A stretch of 46,440 bases of DNA from Akkermansiaceae bacterium (GTDB taxonomy: Bacteria > Verrucomicrobiota > Verrucomicrobiia > Verrucomicrobiales > Akkermansiaceae): NCBI GenBank assembly GCA_023253625.1, contig JALRFY010000165.1:1-46440 (forward strand). The letters are read 5' to 3'. Under the pieces are notes generated by a model. That model did not search any database, was not told the DNA's origin, and saw only the letters and a program-made list of their open reading frames with translations. Made by a program: the position numbers and the translations under genes. Positions 16,684 through 25,317 of the stretch are shown here, piece after piece; position 1 is the first letter of the stretch, and each line of letters begins with the position of its first letter.

Positions 16684-19600
16684 TCATTCACCTGAGGCAA
16701 GCACGCCAACCATCCGAGCGAACAGCCTGCCACCTGCATTCAATGAACGCGGGAGGTAAACCTTGACGAGTTCAGCACTGGTGCCTAGCGGCTCGATCAA
16801 AGTGACGACCCCATCGGTGGTGGCGGCATCAGCCCAGCCGCCCCCCAGTCCTGTGTTCCATTCGATACGGATTTCCAGATCCGGGTGGGTTGTGGCGCGG
16901 GCCGTCCGGCGGTGAGTGAAGACGAGGTATTCCGATGATGTTGTGTCTTGATCGGGATCGGCGGTTTCCAGGGCGGCGGCGGGCAGTAGTGCGGAATCGA
17001 CTCCGGATGCTGGATTTCCTCCAATGATGTATTCGATGAGGTTGCTGATACCATCGGAATCGAAGTCGTCTCCAGGGCCACCAGTGATTTCGGATTCCTC
17101 AAGCCAGCTCACAAAGTCATCCTTGGCGAGACTCAGCACGTTGATTTGCAAGGTCGCTTCGACGAAGAGCGTGCCGCCATCGGTGACGCGGATGGTGAAT
17201 TCGTTGAGCCCCACATCGCTGTTGGATGGGGTGCCGCCGAGTGTGCCGTCGGTGGCGACGGTCAGCCAATCGGGGCCGCTTTCCTTGGTGAATGTGAGCG
17301 TGTCGCCGCTGTCGGGATCGGTGGCGCTGCCAGCGAGCGTGCCGGCGTAGGGCGCGTCCTGGGTGGCGTCATTGGCGACGATCGGGTCGCTGGCGAAATC
17401 AGGCGCGTTGTTGCCAGTGACAACCGGGTTGATTCTTACATGGTCGATCATCATATCGGCATTTTTGGCATAGCCGGTATCGGCCGAGGCGTCCCTGAAT
17501 GTGAGTGTGGTGGTGGTATCGCTGGCTTGGAACACGATGTTCCGAGTTTCCCAGAATGACACCGCCGGGCCAGCCGAGGTAATGGTCTCCTGCCATGGGG
17601 AGCCGACCACACCATTCAGTGAAATCTCCAATTTCTGGACTCGCCCGGTTTCCCCGGTGATTCCTTGATCGAATTGCAATTCATAGGTTTGCCCGACTTG
17701 CGTTTCGAATGTCTGGGAGATACTGGTGCTGAAATTGTTGCTTCCGCCATTGAACAAGAGCATGCGGTCTCCATTGGTGGGATTGTAGGTGGCGAAAGCG
17801 TTCGAGTTGGTCGTGTAGCCGAATGACGGGTCATTGATGTCATTGATGAGGGTCCAGCCGTCCAGGCTTCCGAAGTTCGCGGGCAGACCGATTTCGAAAC
17901 TTCCGTTCGCCAGCAGGCCACCGGTTCTGGCCAATACCGTGATGGATACGGTGGCCGTGTTTGATTCCAGCAGCCCATCATTGGCCCGGTAGGTGAAGGA
18001 GTCGGATCCGCTGTGGTTCGGGTCCGGCGTGTAGGTGAAGCCGCCATCCGGATGGAGGGTCACCATTCCCTCGGCCGGGCCGGTGACCAATGTCGCTGTC
18101 AGCGGGCTTCCATTGGGATCGGAATCGTTTTGGAGCACTCCGTCACCGGAGCTTGCTGACAATGCAAGGCCTGCTTCCGCTAGATATGTGTCATTCACTG
18201 CGAGCGGCGGCGAATTGGTGGCGTAAACCGCAGTCAATGTCTGGTTACCCGCGATGGTGACGAGAGTGGTGGCCTCATCGTCGAAGTCGGTGCCGTTGAG
18301 CAGCCATTTGTCGAAAATGGAGCCGCCAACGGATGGCGGTGCGCTGAGGGTGACGGTTTCACCATCAAAGTATGAGCGTGTGAAATTGGTGAGCCCGTCG
18401 CCGTCGTTGTTCGCGTCGGGCGGGTTGAGACTGATGGTCAGGCCGGTGAGCGGGGCGGATTCCACCGTGAGCGTGCGTGAGGTGCCGGGGTTCACGCGGA
18501 CATTGTCGAGCAAAAGGTCCGCATTGATGGCATTGCCGGTACTGGCGGAGAGGTCGGTGAAGGTGATGGTGGTTTGCTCCGCATTGGCGATGAAGACATA
18601 TGTCCTGGCCTGCCAGAATGACACAGAGCTTCCCGCCGCAGTGATGGTTTCCTGCCACGACGGGTTGTTGGATCCGCTGGCGATGGAAATCCCCATCTTC
18701 TGTTGCTTTCCGGCAATGCCGGTGATGCCGAGATCAAGGTTGATGAGATAGGCTTGCCCAATAACGGTGGGGAATGTCTGGGAAATGGCGTCATCATACA
18801 CATTGTCACCGCCATTGAATACTGCGAGACGGTTGCCTTCGATTGGCGTGTAGGTGGCGGGGCCGGAGAACGTGGCTTGGCCGAAAGGGTCGCCGTTCAG
18901 AATGTTCCAATCATTTAGCGATCCATTGAAGGTGGGGGCACCGGCTTCGAAGCTGCCGTTTGCGATCAGGCCACCGGTCCTCGGGATCACGGTGAGCGTG
19001 ACCGTCGCCGCGGAAGGCGAGTCGGCGAGGCCGTCGTTGGCGAAATAAGTGAAGGTGTCCTGCCCCACATATCCTGCGTGCGGCTCGTAGGAAAATCCAC
19101 CGTCCGGATTGAGCGTGAGCTTTCCATTGGATGCCGTGGTTGCCGAGACCGCGAGCAGGGGTGATCCTTCCGGGTCGGAGTCATTGGCCAGCACGCCGCC
19201 TGCCGCATCCACGATGAGAATGGAGCCGCTTTCGGCGACATAGGAGTCATCGGCGGCTGCCGGTTCCTGGTTCTCTGAATAAACCGCCACGATTTCCTCA
19301 TCATGAGTAAAATCGATCGTGGCGGTGGTCTGTTGGGTGAAATCCTGTCCGTTGCGCTGCCATTTTGTGAAAACCTGATTTTCGGTGTAATCCGGTGCCT
19401 TGAGTGTGATGATCGAACCTTTGGCATAGGTGCGCATGAAGCTCGTCGCTCCGGCATCGGATTCGGCGACATCCGGCGGGTAGACTTGCACGACCACGCC
19501 GGATGGAATATTCGAATCAATCTCAAGCGTGCTGACCGGGCTTTCGGTGGCTCTGATGTCATCTAGCAGCAGGTCGCTGGCGTTTGTCATGGCGGGGTCG

Positions 19601-21507
19601 AGTTCGCCGGACAGGTCTGTGAACGTGAGTAGCGTTTCCGTGCTGTCGGCCACAAAGGTATAGGTTTTGGTTTGCCAGCGGGTGATGGTGCCGGTGGCGT
19701 CGATGTCCTCCTGCCATGAGCGGTCCAAGGTGTTTCCTAGGACTGAGACGCCCATCCGCTGGCGGTTGCCCTGGGTGCCCGTGATTCCAAGATCATAGGC
19801 CAGCAGGTATATGGATCCCGGAGTGGTTGCCAAGGGGAGTGTGGCACTGATGGCTCCGGTGTGAGCATGATTGCCTTGGTTGAAGACGGCGATTCGGTTT
19901 CCATCGCTGGCCAGATAAGATGGTGCATTCGAGAGCAGGCCGGTGATGTTTCCGGATATGGACCAGCCATTCAGTGCGGTCCCCTGGTTGTCCGAGAGGA
20001 TGTTGCCGAATTCAAAACTGCCGTTGATCACCAGCGAGCTTCCCCCTGCGTCCAGGGGATTCACGACATCGATCCGCAGGTCATCGAGCAACAGGTCAAT
20101 GGAAGCGGTCATGTCGGACACATCCTGCAACAAGAGTGTCACCGGTCCCGCGTCGGCCACGAAATCGAGGGAAATGCTGCGCCATTGCGGTCTTGAGCCG
20201 GTGGTCAGGCCAACCATTTCCGTGTGGGACAGAAGCGAGGATTCTCCATTCACCGTGATCTGGAGTTTCTGTGTGCCGGCTACGCTTCCCGTGGCACCCA
20301 CATCCAGGTTCAACCGGTAGCGACGGCCTTGTTCCGTGTTCAGCAGCTGGCTGAGCGTGCCATTGGGCGTGTTGTTGCTGGCATTAAAAACCACCATTCG
20401 GTTGCCTGATGTCGCAGCTGCGAAGGAATAGCCGGCGTTGGTGATGACGTTGGTATTGCCGGTGATCGACCATGCCGTCCCTCCGGATTCAAAGCTGCCC
20501 TCGATGACAGGCACGGCGGCGAAATCACGGTTCGCTCCGGGTTCCGTGGTCAGCTGTGCTGGTGTGAGGTCGCGCACGCCGTCCACCGTGAGGGTATAAA
20601 CCATGCCCGGCGAGAGTGCGCTGGTGCCCAATGTGATACGGCGCTTGCCCACTGGATCGAGGGAGGCCGTTTTCACGGTGATCCCACCGTCGATGGAAAA
20701 ATTGGATGGATGTGCGGCGGAGTCATCCACCGGTTTGCTGAAGCTGACCGAAACCGAATTCAAGCTGTTGCGCGCTTCGACGCGAAGGATGGCCGGTGGA
20801 TCTTCCGTGCCTGCGGGCGTGATCACGGCAGTGATCGCGGAATGCCAGACGGAGGCCATTTTTGAGTATCCGATGGAATTGGGGTGCAATCCGTCTAGCA
20901 GGTCCGTGGACAACAGTGCGGCCTGCATATCCACGAGTTCGACGTTCCTGTCATGTGCCTGTTGCTCATTGATCAACGCGGGCAACATGGAGGCAAATTC
21001 CGCCTGCTTGGTTTGGAGTGAAGGCACATCCGTCCGCAGGATCAGGTTCGCAACCAGGATTTTCGCGTATGGGCGGCCGGTTGCCAGTTCCTCGATGAGT
21101 TTCCTCATCCGGGCGATCACGTCTGTGGGAGCGGCACCAGCAGCGAAGTCGTTGGTGCCCAGATGGACGAGTATGACATCAGGGTCGTCCACGGACTTAA
21201 GCCAGAGTGGCAGGTTGGCGCGCACGGCCTCGATCTGGATGCCCGGAACGGCCTGATGGTCGGTGTCCGCCAAGCCGGGATTGCTCGAATCCTGGAACGT
21301 GCCGATGTAATCGACGTTGAATCCATCCGCGACGAGCCGGTTGTGCAGGTCGTTGCGATAGCTTCCGTCGTTGGGCATATCATTGTAAGATCCCTCGGTG
21401 ATGGAATCGCCCAGAGGCATGATCCTGACGGGTGCCGTGGCGTCGGAACGTCCGGCGAAAAGGGCGAAAAGAACAGCGGCCGCAGCGCAGAGTGCCGGGG
21501 TTTTCAT
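16684..21507 (-). CDS. Giant secreted SGNH/GDSL hydrolase with repeated binding and Ig-like modules
   Basis: A 1607-residue secreted protein. Residues 1-24 form a signal peptide. An SGNH hydrolase domain follows (about 26-230) with Ser35 in GDSITEGS, the GTND block (117-120) and Asp205/His208 in DGLHPN, so it should be an active esterase. Then come a Big/Fn3-like segment and four copies of a roughly 160-residue module starting NGSFE or EGSFE and ending in LLLDD-R (about 331-485, 490-655, 845-1007, 1197-1365). Between them are two InlB-B-like repeats and two cadherin-like Ig domains (DSDPxGSPL), then a putative-Ig domain and a tail with DFDSDGISNLIEYIIGG (calcium-site pattern). The modules suggest carbohydrate binding. 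In this locus a role in de-esterifying or anchoring the polymer is inference. No PEP-CTERM or autotransporter barrel is visible. Confidence 0.85.
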   Translation of the reverse strand: MKTPALCAAAAVLFALFAGRSDATAPVRIMPLGDSITEGSYNDMPNDGSYRNDLHNRLVADGFNVDYIGTFQDSSNPGLADTDHQAVPGIQIEAVRANLPLWLKSVDDPDVILVHLGTNDFAAGAAPTDVIARMRKLIEELATGRPYAKILVANLILRTDVPSLQTKQAEFASMLPALINEQQAHDRNVELVDMQAALLSTDLLDGLHPNSIGYSKMASVWHSAITAVITPAGTEDPPAILRVEARNSLNSVSVSFSKPVDDSAAHPSNFSIDGGITVKTASLDPVGKRRITLGTSALSPGMVYTLTVDGVRDLTPAQLTTEPGANRDFAAVPVIEGSFESGGTAWSITGNTNVITNAGYSFAAATSGNRMVVFNASNNTPNGTLSQLLNTEQGRRYRLNLDVGATGSVAGTQKLQITVNGESSLLSHTEMVGLTTGSRPQWRSISLDFVADAGPVTLLLQDVSDMTASIDLLLDDLRIDVVNPLDAGGSSLVINGSFEFGNILSDNQGTALNGWSISGNITGLLSNAPSYLASDGNRIAVFNQGNHAHTGAISATLPLATTPGSIYLLAYDLGITGTQGNRQRMGVSVLGNTLDRSWQEDIDATGTITRWQTKTYTFVADSTETLLTFTDLSGELDPAMTNASDLLLDDIRATESPVSTLEIDSNIPSGVVVQVYPPDVAESDAGATSFMRTYAKGSIITLKAPDYTENQVFTKWQRNGQDFTQQTTATIDFTHDEEIVAVYSENQEPAAADDSYVAESGSILIVDAAGGVLANDSDPEGSPLLAVSATTASNGKLTLNPDGGFSYEPHAGYVGQDTFTYFANDGLADSPSAATVTLTVIPRTGGLIANGSFEAGAPTFNGSLNDWNILNGDPFGQATFSGPATYTPIEGNRLAVFNGGDNVYDDAISQTFPTVIGQAYLINLDLGITGIAGKQQKMGISIASGSNNPSWQETITAAGSSVSFWQARTYVFIANAEQTTITFTDLSASTGNAINADLLLDNVRVNPGTSRTLTVESAPLTGLTISLNPPDANNDGDGLTNFTRSYFDGETVTLSAPPSVGGSIFDKWLLNGTDFDDEATTLVTIAGNQTLTAVYATNSPPLAVNDTYLAEAGLALSASSGDGVLQNDSDPNGSPLTATLVTGPAEGMVTLHPDGGFTYTPDPNHSGSDSFTYRANDGLLESNTATVSITVLARTGGLLANGSFEIGLPANFGSLDGWTLINDINDPSFGYTTNSNAFATYNPTNGDRMLLFNGGSNNFSTSISQTFETQVGQTYELQFDQGITGETGRVQKLEISLNGVVGSPWQETITSAGPAVSFWETRNIVFQASDTTTTLTFRDASADTGYAKNADMMIDHVRINPVVTGNNAPDFASDPIVANDATQDAPYAGTLAGSATDPDSGDTLTFTKESGPDWLTVATDGTLGGTPSNSDVGLNEFTIRVTDGGTLFVEATLQINVLSLAKDDFVSWLEESEITGGPGDDFDSDGISNLIEYIIGGNPASGVDSALLPAAALETADPDQDTTSSEYLVFTHRRTARATTHPDLEIRIEWNTGLGGGWADAATTDGVVTLIEPLGTSAELVKVYLPRSLNAGGRLFARMVGVLASGE
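17412..20512 (-). repeat. Four-copy NGSFE module array inside the giant SGNH protein
   Basis: Four diverged copies of one coding module lie at about 20050-20512, 19540-20036, 18484-18970 and 17412-17915. Each begins with (N/E)GSFE, contains GNR-hydrophobic-FN, a G-(I/A)-TG segment, a W-Q/E-E-T/D strand, and ends L/M-L/I-D-D/H/N-(L/I/V)-R. The last three copies are more alike and alternate with InlB-like plus cadherin-like domains, so the pattern looks like block duplication. The fold resembles DUF642/galactose-binding sandwiches (inference). Confidence 0.75.
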
Positions 21508-21686
21508 GGGATAGGGAGGATGGGGGTGGTGGGGGCTTGGGGGGGAATTACAAATACATTTTTTTACATATGAAAAACAGCGGTCAAGATTTTTTTTATA
21601 TTTGGAATGGTGGGATATTATGTAAACAAGTGATATCAGGCAGTGAAAAAGAATTCAATAACACGGGATGGAAGATAGCATGAGGT
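21508..21686. other. AT-rich leader of the giant SGNH gene
   Basis: A 179-base non-coding stretch, strikingly AT-rich for this genome, with A/T runs at about 21560-21600. Reading on the minus strand there is a TTGACC at 21587-21582, followed after 17 bases by an A-rich stretch; the -10 match is poor. A C-rich segment (21508-21546) then leads directly into the ATG with no Shine-Dalgarno. An internal promoter for the SGNH gene and the genes after it is plausible but not proven. Confidence 0.4.
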
Positions 21687-22955
21687 TCAGGCCTGCCGCC
21701 AGTAGTGGGGAACCAGCACGAAATTGCGCCAGTATTCGCTGTGGCAGACTTTGCCAGTACCATAGAAATCTCCATCGGTTGTATCGAGGTATGCCGCATC
21801 GAAGACCAGATCCTGCATTTCGGATCCGGACTCAAGATAGACATCGGTGCGATACCGGCCTCCGGCCAGCGGCCATGCCGGCACGATGAAATCAACATGG
21901 CCCTCACCGTGTATTTGCAGCTCCTGGCGTGACGAAAGCGCGGTGGAAAGGCCAAAATAGCATTCCAATTCCTTGTAGAAGGTCACACACAAGATGCACT
22001 TGCCCAGTGTTGCACCACCGTTCACCTCGTAGCATACCCGTAGACGGACTTCGCTTCCCGAGGCCGCCTCAGGCAAAGGCTTTCCAGAGGCGTCCAACAT
22101 TTCAAGGCGGGTGATCCTCGCGACGCCTTTTCCCGCTCGATCAGTGCGTGCGGCCAGATCCGTGGTGGCGAGCTGGCTGCCCGTGGAGAGATATTCCGCG
22201 ACGATCTGCTTGGTCCTGCCCTCCTTGATGAGGCGCCCCTGATCCATCAGCAGGCATCGCGTGCAGAGGTTCTGCACGGCGGGCATCTGATGGCTCACCA
22301 GGATCACGGTGCGGCCCTGTTTGGTGGAAGCATCCTCCATCTTGCCAAGGCACTTCTTTTGGAACTCCGCATCGCCCACCGCAAGCACCTCATCCACGAT
22401 GAGGATTTCCGGCTCCAGATGGGCCGCCACCGCGAAGGCCAGTCGGACATACATGCCGCTGCTGTAGCGTTTCACCGGGGTGTCGAGGAACTTGTCGATT
22501 TCCGCGAAGGCGACGATTTCGTCGAAGCGGCGTTTGATTTCCACGCGGGTCATGCCGAGGATGGAACCGTTGAGGAAAATGTTCTCGCGGCCGGTGAGCT
22601 CGGGGTGGAAACCGGTCCCCACCTCCAGCAGGCTCGCCACCCTGCCGCGCAGGCGGATGCGACCGGTTGTCGGCTCGGTGATGCGGCTCAGCAACTTGAG
22701 CAGCGTGGACTTGCCGGCACCGTTGCGACCGATCACCCCCAGCATCTCGCCTTGCCTGACCTGCAGGTTGAGGTCGCGCAGTGCCCAGAACTCGACGGTT
22801 TTCCTGCGGTCATCGCGTGTTTGCCGCCGCATCAATCCGAGCGGTGCCCGGACGATTCTTTCCAGCGCGTGGCGTAGACCGTCGCCTTTCTCGAGGTTGC
22901 GCCCGATCAAGTAGCGTTTCGAGAGGTTCTCGACCGATATGATGGAATCATTCAT
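21687..22955 (-). CDS. ABC transporter ATP-binding protein, Wzt-like with C-terminal cargo domain
   Basis: A 422-residue protein that powers export of the lipid-linked glycan across the inner membrane with the permease at 22992-23813. The ATPase domain (about 1-260) has Walker A GRNGAGKS (76-83), signature YSSGM (164-168), Walker B ILIVDE (184-189) and the H-loop SHQM. After about residue 265 comes a beta-rich domain of roughly 155 residues like the C-terminal domain of Wzt, which in E. coli O9a recognises the modified non-reducing end of the chain. The start lies 36 bases after the permease stop. Alternative family: teichoic-acid TagH, but the C-terminal domain favours Wzt. Confidence 0.9.
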   Translation of the reverse strand: MNDSIISVENLSKRYLIGRNLEKGDGLRHALERIVRAPLGLMRRQTRDDRRKTVEFWALRDLNLQVRQGEMLGVIGRNGAGKSTLLKLLSRITEPTTGRIRLRGRVASLLEVGTGFHPELTGRENIFLNGSILGMTRVEIKRRFDEIVAFAEIDKFLDTPVKRYSSGMYVRLAFAVAAHLEPEILIVDEVLAVGDAEFQKKCLGKMEDASTKQGRTVILVSHQMPAVQNLCTRCLLMDQGRLIKEGRTKQIVAEYLSTGSQLATTDLAARTDRAGKGVARITRLEMLDASGKPLPEAASGSEVRLRVCYEVNGGATLGKCILCVTFYKELECYFGLSTALSSRQELQIHGEGHVDFIVPAWPLAGGRYRTDVYLESGSEMQDLVFDAAYLDTTDGDFYGTGKVCHSEYWRNFVLVPHYWRQA

Positions 22956-22991
22956 GAGTGGGGTGTATGTCGGTGGATTGTGGCGGCTGGC

Positions 22992-23813
22992 TCAGATCAC
23001 GTCAGCGAAGGTTTTTTCCGTTTTGCGGAAATACCAGATGCCGGAGGCGATGACGCCCGCGACGATCAGCACGGAGATGCCAAGACCGGGCCAGTAGATG
23101 TTCCGTTCGCCCAGGATCGACCAGCGGAAGCCATCGATCACCCCCACCATGGGATTGAGCGAATAAAGCAAGCGCCATTTTTCCGGGACCACATTGCTGC
23201 TGAATCCGACCGGCGAGATATAAAGCCCGAACTGAACCACGAACGGGACGATGAAGCGGAAATCGCGATACCGGACCATCAGGGCAGAGATCCAAAGGCC
23301 GGCACCGAACGCCGTGGCGAAGGCGAGAAAAACAAAGAACGGCAGAAGGAACACCGCGCTTCCCGGAACGTGGCCATACCAGACCATCAGGATAGCCATC
23401 AGCACGAATGATATCATGAAATCGACTAAACTCGTGATCACGCTGCTGAAAGGCACCACCAGCCGGGGGAAATACACCTTTGATATCATGCCGGAGTTAG
23501 AGACCAGGCTGTTGCCGCTCTCAGAGAACGCGGTGGCGAAAAATTGCCACGGCAGCATGCCGCAGAACACGAGGATCGGGTATGGAATGCCGCCTGAGTC
23601 CATTTTCGCCAAGCGCCCGAACACGATCGTCAGCACCACCATGGTGAGAACCGGCCTGATGACCGCCCAGGTCACGCCGATGACCGTCTGTTTGTAGCGG
23701 ACGAGGATGTCGCGCCAGGCGAGGAAGTAGAACAGCTCGCGATAGCGCCACAGGTCCCGCCAATATTGGCGGCCGCTGTGTCCGGCCTCGATGGTGATTT
23801 CGTTCATTTTCAT
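22992..23813 (-). CDS. ABC-2 type polysaccharide transporter permease, Wzm-like
   Basis: A 273-residue inner-membrane protein with about six transmembrane segments. The N-terminus is cytoplasmic, with LFYFLAWRDILVRYKQTVIG, a hallmark of O-antigen/teichoic-type permeases, then VTWAVIRPVLTMVVLTIVFG and, near the end, LLYSLNPMVGVIDGFRWSIL, also typical. It pairs with the Wzt-like ATPase encoded 36 bases downstream. ATG 23813 or 23807 could be the start; the first residues (MKMNEI) do not decide. No flippase of the Wzx type was found, so this transporter is the probable route across the inner membrane. Confidence 0.92.
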   Translation of the reverse strand: MKMNEITIEAGHSGRQYWRDLWRYRELFYFLAWRDILVRYKQTVIGVTWAVIRPVLTMVVLTIVFGRLAKMDSGGIPYPILVFCGMLPWQFFATAFSESGNSLVSNSGMISKVYFPRLVVPFSSVITSLVDFMISFVLMAILMVWYGHVPGSAVFLLPFFVFLAFATAFGAGLWISALMVRYRDFRFIVPFVVQFGLYISPVGFSSNVVPEKWRLLYSLNPMVGVIDGFRWSILGERNIYWPGLGISVLIVAGVIASGIWYFRKTEKTFADVI

Positions 23814-23865
23814 ATGGGCAGTGGGTCCTACTCTCCTTTACGGAAAAATATGAACCTGGTGTGAT

Positions 23866-25317
23866 TCATCGCGATGCCATCACGATCAGCTTCTCGCACA
23901 GCACCTCGTTCGCGAGACCCAGGGACCATCGAGAGATCTTGTGGAGCCTGCGGTGCGGCATGCCGAGGTGGCGGATGATCGGCAGCCCTGCCTGTTCCAG
24001 CCAGTTGCTGACGAGTGAGCGGGTGGTCCGGTGAACGACGGCTCCGTTGGCTGCCGCCAGGCATCCCAGGCATCTGCGGCCGGTCTTGGACATGCGCTGT
24101 CGCAGGGTGCCGAGGTAATTCCAGTTTGATACGCTGACCAGCATCGAACCGTCATCGGCCAGGTGACGCCGGAAGCGTTTCAGGAGGCCCACCGGCGCGG
24201 GTGCAAGCTGGAGGATGTCCGGCAGCAGAATGCAATCGAACTTGCTTCCATTGAGATGCTCGCAGGCAAGATCCAGATCCGCAGGCAAAATTCTCACACC
24301 CTTTGCTTCACCGGTGGCAGAGATCACCGAATCGAGAGGGATCGCCGTGACCTGATGGCCGCAGGCGGCCAGCGCGGCCTCGGTTGCGGCATGGCCGCAG
24401 CCCACCGACAGGATGCGGCGCGCGGTTATGGGAACGGCTGCGAGGATATCGTCGCGGATGGTCTCGTAATACCACTTGTTCCATCGGTCGCCATCGTGCA
24501 GCAGCGGGCTTTTGAGCAGCGGTCCCATCGGTGAGCCGCCTCCCAGGCTGGCATAGGACATCAGGCGTGCGATCTCGTGGCGTGCAGCTTCTTCTTCGAG
24601 TCCCAGTGTCTGCCAGTAGGCATCGGGCAGATGGTGGAGGCAGAACTCGTCGAAACGGGAAATGCACACCGTCTTGGTCATGCCGCAGCAGGTGTAGGGG
24701 TCGGTAGCCGCCGTCTCGGGCATGCCATAGCTCCGTTTCTCCGGCGGCAGCAGGTATCCTCCGGAATCGATGGCCCGGTGCAGCTGGGCGCGTGTCATGA
24801 TATAACATGCGGCGTGCTCGTTGGTATGGCGCGCGAAAACCCAATCGCCATGCCGCCGCACCGAGTGCGCGTCCCAGTGGTAGTGTGAATGCATGCCGGA
24901 GAAGTATTTTCTACCGCAGGGTCCGATTTCATAGCGCATGAAACCGGCGATTTGCTCGCGGGGAAGCACGCGGGATACCTGCAGGAACGCGTCGATTTGC
25001 GATTCCTTCAGCAATGTGTCGTCCTCGCTGTAGATATACAGGTCGTGATCGTTTCGTTGCCCGGCGAACAGCTGCTTGTGCGCGAATGGCAGCGACCAGG
25101 GGTCGTTTGAAGGGAGCCCCACGTGGACCTCAACGTCGTCTCCCAGGTCTTTGGGGACATTGGAATGCACCACGAGCTTCACATCATACCGCCGCATCGC
25201 ACGGTATTCCGCCAGCAATTGGTCGAGGAAGCGGCGGTTTCTCATTCCGTGGTTCGCGATAGCGACCAGCACGCGTGGCAAGGGCCGGTGGACGGCAGGA
25301 GTAAGGATATCATTCAT
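23866..25317 (-). CDS. Fusion of a glycosyltransferase-like domain and a SAM-dependent methyltransferase
   Basis: A 483-residue two-part protein. Residues 13-240 resemble a GT-A-type domain: VLVAIANHGMRNRRFLDQLL, then DLYIYSEDDTLLKESQIDAF with an acidic SEDD (97-100); the family is not one I can name. From about residue 298 there is a class I methyltransferase with the SAM-binding loop SVGCGHA (304-310) and an FDCILLPDILQLAP segment. It overlaps the upstream FrhB-like gene by 8 bases and lies 52 bases before wzm. A methyltransferase beside Wzm/Wzt suggests a chain-end modifying enzyme in the style of WbdD (inference); methylating an internal sugar is the simpler alternative. Confidence 0.75.
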   Translation of the reverse strand: MNDILTPAVHRPLPRVLVAIANHGMRNRRFLDQLLAEYRAMRRYDVKLVVHSNVPKDLGDDVEVHVGLPSNDPWSLPFAHKQLFAGQRNDHDLYIYSEDDTLLKESQIDAFLQVSRVLPREQIAGFMRYEIGPCGRKYFSGMHSHYHWDAHSVRRHGDWVFARHTNEHAACYIMTRAQLHRAIDSGGYLLPPEKRSYGMPETAATDPYTCCGMTKTVCISRFDEFCLHHLPDAYWQTLGLEEEAARHEIARLMSYASLGGGSPMGPLLKSPLLHDGDRWNKWYYETIRDDILAAVPITARRILSVGCGHAATEAALAACGHQVTAIPLDSVISATGEAKGVRILPADLDLACEHLNGSKFDCILLPDILQLAPAPVGLLKRFRRHLADDGSMLVSVSNWNYLGTLRQRMSKTGRRCLGCLAAANGAVVHRTTRSLVSNWLEQAGLPIIRHLGMPHRRLHKISRWSLGLANEVLCEKLIVMASR

